Origin: Hippopus hippopus | Lineage: Eukaryota; Mollusca; Bivalvia; Cardiida; Cardiidae | Length of the DNA stretch: 64,000 nt | Direction of reading: 5' to 3' | Assembly (NCBI GenBank): GCA_946811185.2 | Contig: OX328101.1 | Location: forward strand, 21,808,122 to 21,872,121 | Part shown: positions 41,101-53,100 of the stretch, piece by piece | Position numbering within the stretch: position 1 is the first letter of the stretch | How the letters are laid out: every line of letters starts with the position of its first letter | The notes under the pieces: generated by a model | The model's input: only the letters and a program-made list of their open reading frames with translations | Told to the model about the DNA's origin: nothing | Database searches by the model: none | Position numbers and translations under genes: made by a program

Positions 41101-44100
41101 AGAATGCTTTGAATTTGGACAAGTCTAAAATTTTATAAAGTTAACGCAAATAACAATACATTTAGTACGGACTTCTAAGGTGTCCATTGATGCATTTCGT
41201 TGCAGCAAATATCATACACATTTGGATAGGTCACCTTAATCACGGGTAGGAAACTTCATATTCACAGCCAATGGCTCTGACGAGAATATGTTGTGTTGGT
41301 CTTCCGTTTCTGAAGTGTCGGCTGAAAAACAACCAAAAAACAAGTAAGCTTTGTCATTATTTGTAATCATGTGTTCTTGTATCTTTGAAATTCCAAAAAA
41401 GGAGAATGTCATGCAATGCTTTGGTCTTTCAACATATTTTCTACACTACTGAAAGTTGTAACAAGTGTACGATGTTGTCTGAATCATTTGTGGCGTGGGT
41501 TGACCATAGCTAAAATAATACGTCACGGACCTAAATTCAGTCTATTATTACCATATAATTTGCAATTAAAAGAGAGTCTTGCTGTCCCAAAAGCGTGAAT
41601 TAATGTCTTGAAATGTTACATTCACTGCTGGTAAAGAATTGAAAAGAAATAGCACAAAAATGGTGAAAATAAAGAAGGGCTCCGGTTGTCTGGGCCGGCT
41701 CCGAGTATGTAAGTCGGCACCGATTGATGAGGGCTTCCTTTCAAAAATTTAGTTTTCTGTAAAAAAATAACCTAGGAGGTAGGCTTTGTTTTTCCGTCAA
41801 CACCTTTCAGTCTAAAATATAGTACTATTGTTGGATGGAACATGACCGAATTTATGAACATATAAAGGACTGGTATTGTCACGATTGAAAAATCCTGTCG
41901 AAAATTAGTCTATCTAAATTTTGAAAATACTTTAGTGTAGCTTTTGATTAACAGAATGGTCTATACATGTATATAGCATTTGGCATGCTTTCGTCGTAAG
42001 TGCAGCCCACACGTAAGAAAAAATAGTGAAAACATATTTAGCATCTTCGGAAGGCTCATTGGTCTTGAAACAATCATTATTAAAATGCTAGGTGGAAAAT
42101 GTACCGACCGTAGCAGAGATGATGAATAGAAAAGAAAAAAACTCTTTCAGAACTTGAGAAATACAACTGACCTATTCGCAATACACGCCTCGGGGTATAT
42201 GTGTGAACACTCTTAACTCTTTTTAATACTTAACACTACACAACAGTATGTCAGGTGGGTGGGGTATATACAAAGCTTTAACAACGAAAAAGAACCTATT
42301 TCACAAGCACGTCAAGACCAAAAATGTTCATAGATCCCTGATTCTGACAGTACTTACTCAGATCTTTCAATGTTCAATTAACCAGATGCATATTAGATCA
42401 GAAAATGTCACATATCAGTTATCTTTAAGCCGATGATAAACAAATATTCATCCACACAAACAAACGATCACGTTTTATGCAGTCTAATAACGAGCGAAGC
42501 TCGTTTTGCGGTAACACCGTTCTAGATTTTCAAAAATGAAATTCCGACTTCGTTCTGGGTTTTAGTCTAAATCTAAATAGGGATGACTAAAAATTGAGTG
42601 TCTTCCGGTTAGTCGCACAGTGTCACACGTATGACAATCTTTCGCACAAGTACCTGATTGGTCAAAAATGGCAAAAATTATCTACCGATCGGGTGATTAC
42701 TTGAAAATCATTATCAGTTTAATGAGTACTGATTATCTAATTTCTTACTTACTTTCAGCGAATTAAGTGTCTATTTGTGTATAAACATACGCAATGATCT
42801 ATGCTAGCAAATAATGACGTCATTAATCATACTATTCTTACGTCATGCACGAGCCGTTTTTCGCGGAAAACATTCTGTCGAAGAAATAATGACTAAACTA
42901 GTTTTTTGGCTGTTTCAAAATACCATTTACAGAGAAAGCCGGATTTATGATCTGTAAAAAGGGGGCTTAATGCATTTGCAAAAAACTATCGACCAAGGTT
43001 GGCCTGTGCAGTCCGCACAAGCTAACCTAGGTCAAAACTCTTTGCTAGATCTATTTTTCAACGTTCTACATGTCAAAGGACCAGTTTGCATGCCTTTTGA
43101 TTCAGTCAGTTATCATACAATATGGATGTATAATTATGTGATGACTTGCTTGGTATTATACATCACGGAGATGCATTAAACCCTCTTTTACCGCAACATG
43201 GCTCAAATATATTTAGATCTATTTAATGTTACGAAAGCTTGTTAATAGATCGAAAAGTTTGGCGTTTTTTTTTTTTCCACAAGTTGGATATCTATCCGAA
43301 AACTCGGCATATTTCTTTCCTTTAGAAGATTGATGATAGATCTAGATCTAGTCATTGCGACAGAATTCATTCCTGTCTCTGCACTGATCACTGTTTCAAC
43401 GACGGATGTGTAGGAAAGCAGATGGGATGAAAAAGGAAAGCCACATAGTCTATAATCTGATTTTAGCGATCTAAGCACTCTGATTGTAAAGAAACTCCAG
43501 GTAAAACGTGGGTAGACCTGTGCACTAACGAAGAAATGAAAGAAAGATTTTGTTTGTTTGTTTGTTTTTTCCTTTTGTGTTTATATTCATTGCGGCGGCA
43601 AGTGCACCTACCATGCATTCCTGAAGTTCCTTTTACCAGTACTCTGCTCAATACTAGTATTCTTCTCAACCTACTGACGGATTCCTCGTAAAAATCAAAG
43701 TCTCTCTAATATAGATCTAGATCTACATGCAGTGAGGACATGTTCCCATAAGATGGTCTTTACATGTTGACCAATAATCGTTCCAAGATATTTTTTCTGG
43801 ATATAACTTAACGAAATTGTCAAGGAACTGTCTTTATTTTGTTCAGGAAATTAGGGACAGTTCGCTCTATTTCACATGTATAAATCTATGGGGGAAAAAA
43901 ATGCTTTCTACTTTTGACAACGCTCAAAATTAGTTTTGGCAAAGACGGAATTCGAACTCAAAACCCTTTGATTTCAAGATCAAGAATCTGGCTCGTCATT
44001 CGAATAAATAGATATTTGTTCCACAAATCATTCACGTCGCTCGTATTGAGGCTTTGCCTTTTTCATATTATTGATCTACGTGGGGTGATCAGAAAGAACG

Positions 44101-47100
44101 CGAACCACCCGATTATTTCAAAAACTACTTTACTTAAGATAACAAAAATTTGCACAGATGAACATTAATTACCTGGTTACTTACTCAAGCGTTTAAATGA
44201 CGTCATAGGCAAATAAGAAAAGAGTGACGTCATTTCAATGACATCACATACTGCGTTAGCGGTTCACAATGTCGGATGACGTTTTATTTGAGCAGAGAGT
44301 AATTATAAAGTTTTACGTTAAACTCGGAAAGTCTTCATCGGAAATTAAGGCCGATTTAGATAAAGTTTATGGAGACTCAGCACTTAAGAAAACCAGTATT
44401 TGTAAATGGATTGGACGATTTAGAGAAGGACGCGAAACCGTTGAAAATGACCCTAAATCTGGCCGTCCATCAACATCAGTAACGGACAAAACTATCGCGG
44501 ATGTGCAGCAGCATGTAAAGCAAGATCGTCGAGTTACTGTCAGGGAAATAGCTGACACATTTAGCATTTCCTATGGAAGTGCATAGGAGATTTTAACTGA
44601 CAAACTTGGAATGTCGCGTGTTTGTGCAAGGTGGGTGCCTCGGCTACTGACGCCCGAGCAAATGGGGGTTAGGGTCGAAATTTGTTCTGAAATTTTAGAA
44701 CGCATTAGGAAAGAAGGATCAAACTTTACTGATCGTATTGTGACATGCGATGAAACATGGGTACACTTTTACGAGCCCGAATCTAAACAACAAAGCAGTG
44801 TATGGAAACATCCAACATCGCCGTCCCCTGTTAAAGCCAAACTTTCTAAGTCTGTTGGTAAAGTTATCTGCATCATGTTTTTCTCTTCTCAACGTTTTCT
44901 TCTAAATCATGTTGTACCTATACATACTACAGTCAATGCTGAGTATTATGCCAGCATTATTCGAATGAATTTAATACAGGCCATCCGAAAAAAACAGCCG
45001 GAACTTCTATGGAGAGGCGTCATTTTACATCAAGGTAATGCTCCCGCTCACAAAGCCAAACTTGTACAGGAAGTTTTGAAAAAACTAAACATAGAAACAT
45101 TAGACCATCCTGCCTATAGTCCAGACCTGGCCCCATGTGACTTTTGGCTGTTTCCTGTTTTGAAAGATTCTCTACGTGGCACGCGCTACGAGAGCAGAGA
45201 GGAGCTAACCCATGCCATGACCGGGTCGTTGAGAGTGATGTCACGTGACGGGCTCGCGCACGTGTTTCGCGCATGGGAATCAAGAATGAATAAGTGCATA
45301 GAACACAAAGGAGGTTACTTTGAAAAACAGTAAACATTCCAAGTTGATTTTTATAACAATATTCCGATAAAGGCACTGGTCCGCGTTCTTTCTGATCACC
45401 CCTCGTATAGTGGCTGCAGAACCAACTTAAGTTGTGACAGGCACTTTAAGGGTTCATAATGAACAACGTCGAGTTATTTTTCTTTTTCCGTCCTAGATAT
45501 TTGTATGAATGTCCTAAACATTGTCGTTTGCACTTGTTTCAGAAATCTCACACCGACCCCTCCCAATTTCTCATGTAATCATTAGAGATCATTCAATTTA
45601 CGCCGTAATTAGATTGAGATTGCAGATCCAATATCATGATTTACTGAGTGTGTATGCAATTAGCTGTTTTGATTCATTATTTAGGATAAAAAGGCAGTCT
45701 TTGAGCGGTTTAGGTAAATTAGGCACCTGTTTTGTCGTGATCGAGTTTTCGTGTTTTGCCGTGCCGAGTAATTGAGTAAAATTGATTAAGAAAAAAATAA
45801 AATTCTGAAACAAAAAAAAAAAACGTGCGTATTGTCCCGTTTGATTCGTATCCATTTCGTCTGCACATGCTTAAAAGGATTTCGGACATCGGATATTTTT
45901 TTCGGAGCAAGGTTTTTCAAAACTTTAAGACTTTTAATGCTTTCTTTAAGCAGACGTACACGTAAAAAACATCATGAAAATTCCCTAAACTGGTCGAAAA
46001 AATTGACAATACGCAGGGTTTTTTTTTCCTCAGAATTTTATTTTTTACTTAATCAAAATTACTCGGCACAGCAAAACACGAAAACCCACGACAAAACAGA
46101 TGCCAAGTTTACATAATCCGCTCAAAGACCCTTCAAACTGCCCTTTACTCCTAAACAACGACTCAAAACAGCTAATTTGCATACACACTCAATATATCAT
46201 GATATTGGAGCTAGAATCTCAATCTAATTACGGCGTAAAGTGAATGATTTCTACATTAGAAAGGTGGAGGGGTCGGCGCGAGATTTCTGAAACGAGTGCA
46301 AACGACAATGTTTAGGACATTCATACAAATATCTAGGACGGAAAGAGAAAAATAAATAACTCGAAGATATTCATTATGAACCCTTAAAGTGCCCGTCACA
46401 ACTTTAGTTGATTCTGCAGCCAGTGTAGATCAAGATTAGACTGCACAAAACGTGATGGTTCGCTTGGATGGATGTTTGTTTATTATCGGCTAATATAATC
46501 ATAACTGATATATGACATACTCTGCATTGAAAGATCTGGGTGAGTAAAATCAAAATCAGGGATCTATAAACATTTTTTGGTCTAGGCGTGCCTGTGAATT
46601 TGATTTTTTTGTTAAAGACTTGTATATACCCCACCCATCCGACATACTGTTGTGTCGTGTTAGGTGTTGAGAAGAGTTAAGAGTGGTCACACATATACCC
46701 TAGACGTGTAATGCGAATAGGTCAATTGTATTTCTCACGCTTTGTAAAAGTTTTTTTTTTTATTCATCATCTCTGCAACGGTCGGTAAATTTCCATCTAG
46801 CTTTTTAATGACTGTTTCAAGACCAGATAGTCTTCCGAAGATGCCAAATATTTTTTTTTTTCTTATATGTGGGCTGCACTTACGACGAAAGCATGACAAA
46901 TGCTATATACTTGTATAGACCATTCTGTTAATCAAAAGCTACACAAGGGTATTTTCAAAATACATGTACATATAGACTAATGTTCGACAGGTTTTTTCAA
47001 TCGTGACATTACCAGTCCTTTACATGTTCATAAATTCGGTCATGTTTCATCCAACAAAAGTAATACATTTTGGACTAAAAGGTATTAACGGAAAAACAAA

Positions 47101-50100
47101 GCCTACTTCATAAGTAAATTTTTACAGAAAACTAAATTTTTGAAAGGATGCCCTCATCAATTGGTGCCGACTTACATACTCAGAGCCGGCCCAGACAACC
47201 GGAGCCCTTCTTTATTTTCACCATTTTTGTGCTATTTCTTTTCAATTCTTTACCAGCAGTGAATGTAACATTTCAAGACATTAATTCACGCTTTTGGGAC
47301 AGCAAGACTCTCTTTTCATTGCCAATTATATGGCAATAATAGACTGGATTTAGGTCCGTGACGATTAATTTTAGCTATGGTCAACCCACGCCACAAATGA
47401 TTCAGACAACATCGTACACTTGTTACAACTTTCCGTAGTGTAGAAAACACGTTGAAAGACCAAAGCATTGCATGACATTCTCCTTTTTTGGGATTTCAAA
47501 GACATAAGAACACATGATTACAAATAATGACAAGCTTACTGGTTTTTTGGTTGTTTTTCAGCCGACATCTTCAGAAACGGGAGACCAACACAACATTTTC
47601 TCGTCAGAGCCATTGGCTCTGAATATGAAGTTTCCTACCCGTGTTAATGGGATTCATGTAAATCGCCTTTCATCGCCGAAAAAACGTACGGATTCTGCTA
47701 AGACTCGGGTAATCCGTAATCGATCGGCTGAAAGACGCTGCTTCCCCGCACCGATTACGGATTACCCGAGTCTTAGCCTAATCCGTACGATTTTGGCGAT
47801 GAAAGGCGACGTTACACAAATCCCATTAAGGTGCCCTATCCTTAAAAGGTGGAAAATGACATGATATACCCCCTACTTTTTGTGTACAGTTTATATGTGT
47901 ATACGTCTTCTCTCTGGCGGACCGAGTTCCATCTTTACTCGAGGCGCTGGTTTTTAATGGGAGTGTCCTTGGGCAAGTCACTTCAGACATGGCCCTGGTT
48001 TGTATGATATTCGATGCCTTTTTCAACATGATCTCAGTGGATGTATCCATGCTTTCTTGGAGTTTGTTACCCGTTATTCGCAGAATAGTCTTCCCATGCC
48101 ACTGGCTGCTTTCCCACATAACCATTGTCGAGACAATAATCAGCAAGGAATGGATCCTGTTGCTATGACTACTATCAATCCTCGGAAAGAAAATGGCTGG
48201 GAACCAGCGACCCCATGGTCCAAAGTCCTGTACGCCACCCATTGCGCCACCGTTCAAAGCCCCGATACTGATGGAACCTAGGATACGCAATGGATAAGCT
48301 GTCGCCGAAATTACTTAGCAAAAAAAGAAATAACTGAAAAAAGAACTGTTTAGATTGATCAGTCTTATCTGACTGAGAGTCCGTATCATTTCCTAGAGCT
48401 CACAGGAATGACAGCATTTCACCTTGCATAATTTCTGTGACTAAAATACCATCGATTAAGTACTAATTCATTATTGATTATCGACTGGATTTTACACGCC
48501 CATGTGCAACACATAAGACTACACACATGTACACGATACGCCATTAAAGAAACTGGCTTTCATCCTATGGCAAACAATAATCCCGATGAAGAAAGCTTTT
48601 GAAAAAAAAATGTTGGAAAGGAGAAAATGCTGGTAACCAGCAGTTTTTTTTTTTTCCCTTTTTTCTCCTCTATTATTTCTACCCTTTTGAAAAAAGATGC
48701 CATTATTTTACCCTCATTCAATTTGCAGTCTGCAAATGCTTTGGACTTGGACAAGTCTAAAATTTGTCTTCTACTAATGAGTTAAAATTTATGTAGAGAA
48801 AAAGAACAATTGCTTGGATCCACCATATTTAAGAAGTCGCATTCAAAAACGCGTGTTTTTTTTTCTGCTAAACTAAAGGTTTTTTTTTTTCATGGTCTTT
48901 TGCTTCTGTGACATGTTTTCCTACGTCAAACTAGAAACCAGGGGCCATGTTCACAAATCAATTTCATTGTAAGTCTTATCCTAGATTTAAAAAGTAACAT
49001 AGTTTCTGACTGCTTAAAAACCAATTGGTTAAGCCAATCAAAAGTTGTGTTACTTTCAAACACAAGTCATGTTACTTTCGAATTTAGAAAATTCTTGAGA
49101 ATAATAATGTTCTTAATCTTAAGAATGGTTGATGAATATCGGTCTTTTGCTGGGCTTTCTTCTGATAAGAAATTTGTTGTGGGAACAGGGCCAAATTGCT
49201 CTTTTTTCCAACGATAATTTCATGTCATGTTTAAGCTTTAAATGTAAGCCGTCATCTGTTGAGATATTACTTCTTAACCCTTTATTAAAAAACATTTTTT
49301 ACGACGCTAAAGGGGAAGTCTTTTAAAAACACTTTGGAAAAAGAAGACGTATTGGTAACCTACACTGTTTTCAACCATTTCACAAGTAAATACAGGGTGT
49401 GACATAATATCTACCTTTATTCTAAGTGTCAAACTTTTCTAGTAGTTTTAATTCAAACTTTTTAAAGATGCCAGTTTTTTTCAGGCATAATAAAATTTCC
49501 TTTGATAGGTATTACATAGGCATTACTTAAATAATAATTAATACACTACACTTTTCCGCAGTTGACCTATACGACGTCCACTCTTGACAGTTTTGACGTT
49601 GAGTTTATTGTGGAAATTTTTCATTACATACGTGTCCCCATGCTATTTTCTTAAATTTCTCTCTTGACTGCAACTTTAAAGTCCTGTATATCTCCTGACA
49701 TTAGGCTACATACCTTTTATAATGCACCTTGCAAGAAAAAATCTGGAGGGTCAGTGTGTAGCTATTCCTTAAAGAAATGGACTTTTTTGCCAGAATACTT
49801 TTGAAAGTCTTTCAATTATGCTTCCGGGTCATGTGTTATGAGGCTCCGCCTTGCTGAAACGAAATGCATGTACTAGCTCATGTGTTTTCAGTGTTATTAC
49901 TTTTGTTTTTGACAGTGGAATGAAACTGTTCCTCGGAATGTTCAGATAGCCCCCCTTAGTTACAGTGTCGGTATTATCCTTGTCATCTGCGATAAACATG
50001 GAAATCACAATACCGTCTGCAATGAAAGCTGCCCATGAGGTAATAGTCTCATTATGGAGCAGTTTTTCAATTAGAAAGCCGATTTCTCTGTTGCCCTAAA

Positions 50101-53100
50101 CCAATTTTGCTGCTTAAAAACCTGCAGGCTTCTGAGAAAAAATTTAAACAAGAGTTGACTTCTGTGGAACATTGATGGGAAATGGACTTGTCAGAAAAAG
50201 TGTAGCATTTCAAAGAAAGTTTAAGTAATGTCTGTGATTTATGTATCAAAATAAACATGTATTGTGTCTGTAAAAAGGTGGTAGCTTTCCTTTCATTTTA
50301 AACTCACACATGTAGACAATATTAATGTTTAGAAAAAGGACAGATAGGCCTATTACGAAAAACCCTGACCTGTACTATCACTTCAGCCAAATTTAATTTG
50401 TCGTCTGCAAATGCTTTTAGTATAGATTAGTCCAAAATTTTGCCGTCAGGCAGAGATGTTACTGACGATTTATTATTTGTTTTAATGTGCTCAATACCAT
50501 AGGACAAAAGCACTTTGGAATCATGCACATGGCTTCATCATCACGTAGGGAGTTCACTTTTAGATTTACAAGTTGCAGAAGAGGCCAAATACGATATTAA
50601 CTCCCTTAATACATGCATAGCAAATAATATGCAAATTAGCCGTACCAATGTATCGTGCTGTCTTATTTTGACAAATATAAAACCTCAGGCTCATACTTTT
50701 TATCATAAAACGTTGCAAGCCTTAGTCTTGTCCGTTAATTCTGCTGAGCTAGAGCAGATGCCCCTTTTCACACGATGGTATAAAAAATGTTATGCATGAG
50801 TACAAAAAGTGGTATTTATAATCTAGTAAGTCGATGAAAACTTTCTCTGTCTAACAAACAATATATTCCTTTTTTCAACTGTTCACCACTCCGCAAAATG
50901 TTTTAGCTTTCTTTTGCAGGGTCGTTAAATCTCGAGATTGTTTGGCAAGGGATTAATGCTTAAGTGTATGACAGTGGTTCAAGCTCTTTTCTCTACTTTT
51001 TGCACACCTTATATTGTGTAAGTGAGTACAAATTGTGCAAATGAGCTCATTTTTTTGCAAATATTGGGTTTCATTGTATTTGGTGTAATAAAAAGCTGAT
51101 TTTTACAAAAACAAAATACACTTTTCGAAATTAAAAACAACTCTTTGAGTTGTTCACATACAATTTTATGGAAGATCTAAATGGTTTATATAAGGTTGTT
51201 AACTTACTTTTTTTATTATTTCCAGTGTGCTCAATACCAAAGAAGAGAAGTTTTCGGCAACATGTGTGCATCATTATGTGACGAGTCTACCTTTAGATTT
51301 ACTGACTGTAGTGGTAATAATATCGGCAAAAGTGTCATTCTTATGGAATGCGATGGCTGTATAACAGAAGGAAAAACATCAAAAATTGTCCTAAAAGTTT
51401 GGTATGATTTGGAGAATTGGTATTCGCTTATGTGTTCCAAATGGGGAAAATCAACAAACGTTCCAGACAAAATATCAGTGGCAATCAATGAAATTCGAGC
51501 TCACTCAAAGGCAAATTTTGACGCAGACTTTGGTCATACAGTCGATGTTATTTCTCTAATGATTGGCGAGGATTTTAATAAAACTGTTGAGCATTTAGAT
51601 TCATTGAACGCTACCGATACAGTTCTCAGTACTGCAATAGCATTCGCGACTCAAGCAGAATACCTATCTTTTAAAATTCTAGGTTCAAATAGCGTCCTAC
51701 CCAAACTTTATGGTACCTGTGGACCGGCGTATTTTGTAGAAAATACACCGTCTTTGAGCTTCCTAAATTACGTTTTCTTCCGAGGAAAAAAGACGGACGT
51801 TTTATCTATGAAATGGAACTTCCCGCCGTGGTCTGCAAGAGCTAAAGCTGCTTTAGGTATATTGAAGATGGTTCGGGAAATGGAAGACTCGTATGATACC
51901 GTTTTACAGAATTGTGATATACAACCGCACAATCTAGGACTGTCTGGACGAGGGGATATTGTAATACTAGATTCGGATAGTCTCAAGTTTGGACACGTGT
52001 TTGACCATCATCCCCCATGTCAGAGTGATTCTGATTGTGCGCTTCTGACTTGTTTGGGGAAATGTAACCAATCAACAAAAAGCTGTGTAACGGAAATGAC
52101 TTCCACTAATTTACAGGTAATTCAACCAAGACAGCGCTAACCAGCAATTTCTACTTTTCACACCATGTTTTCCAACGTTTTTAGAGTCAAATCTTATCTT
52201 TTGAGCAACATTTGATTTGTTGTCTGCAATTGCGTTGAATTTGTATGGGTCTAATATTTTGTTGTCTGGTAAAGAGCCAAGTTTACATGAAAATATTATT
52301 GTGAAACCGAGAGCTTACCTAATTTGTTTTAGATACTGTTCCAGTAACTTGCAAATAGGCAGTCTTCTTTAACAACTTCGGCTCCAGACACGTACATGTC
52401 TGTTCAATAAAACAAGAAATGCAGCATAAGTCATTTACAGTCAAGAAAATTGTGGAAATAGTTCGATTTACTCCCAGTTTTAAACATGTTTCACCCTACT
52501 TTCGATCAGGGGTCTTAACTCCAGTTGCGCTGCCTATCCCTGTGTATATACGATCCCCGTTTCGATGTACATGTCACAGAGCTATTTTCTTGCGCATGTA
52601 GATCTACATATTTCAAACCAAATTACATCTGTAAACATGGACGCGTGAAAGGTATATTTCGAAGATGAGGATGGAGGATACAAACATGTCTTTCATTGGT
52701 TTTATGTGATAAGGCTCGCGTCATATAATTTTAGTCAACTCGTTTGATAAAAATGAAAATACATAAACACTCATGTTTGATCCTTTAGTTATGAGCAAAG
52801 CTTCTTTTACCACTATGTTTTCAAAAGTGGTTTGCCACAAGACACACAAATTCTGCAGGAAAGAAATTAATCAAGAGAAACATTGTAACTGGTACCCGTC
52901 ATATCTCCCGTAACCCTCCGAAAGATGAAGATCTATAATTTTTCAGTTTTTTTCATCTATCCTGAATTGCTCTTTTTCCGCAGATTGTTTGCCGGAACAT
53001 ATTTGTGACCGACCATGCGTTTTTCGGATTATTGCGAGCCGCACCACCCAAGGTAGAACAACGTTTGAAAGACACCCTACAACGTTGTATGTATCCGAAA

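Larger units (their letters stand above)
41224..47841. repeat. Long inverted repeat (arms about 1.7 kb), interrupted in both arms
   Basis: The left arm is 41224-42486 plus 45409-45835; the right arm is 46013-47643 plus 47830-47841; the central spacer is about 177 bp. The left part ggctgaaaaacaaccaaaa (41320s) reappears inverted at about 47545-47565, and similar matches run along the whole arm (41680-41740 with 47155-47210; 45430-45830 with 46015-46415). The left arm is split by 42487-45408, which contains a MITE, SINE pieces and the mariner. The right arm is split by a 178-bp TTAA element. No protein coding was recognised in the arms. It may be a foldback-type element or two inverted copies of one repeat. 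Confidence 0.88.

Noticed and set aside
42248..42436. Short open frame in the left arm of the long inverted repeat
   Set aside because: The corresponding stretch of the right arm (46460-46640) carries frame-breaking differences, so it is not conserved as protein.
47514..47864. 116-codon open frame at the end of the long inverted repeat
   Set aside because: It crosses the arm, the inserted TTAA hairpin and unique flank, so it is an accidental chimera of repeats.
51181..51225. Start codon of the DIPK1-like gene at 51181
   Set aside because: The ATG lies in the intron; the peptide before CAQYQ is pyrimidine-tract translation ending in a typical cag acceptor, and the family has an N-terminal anchor elsewhere.
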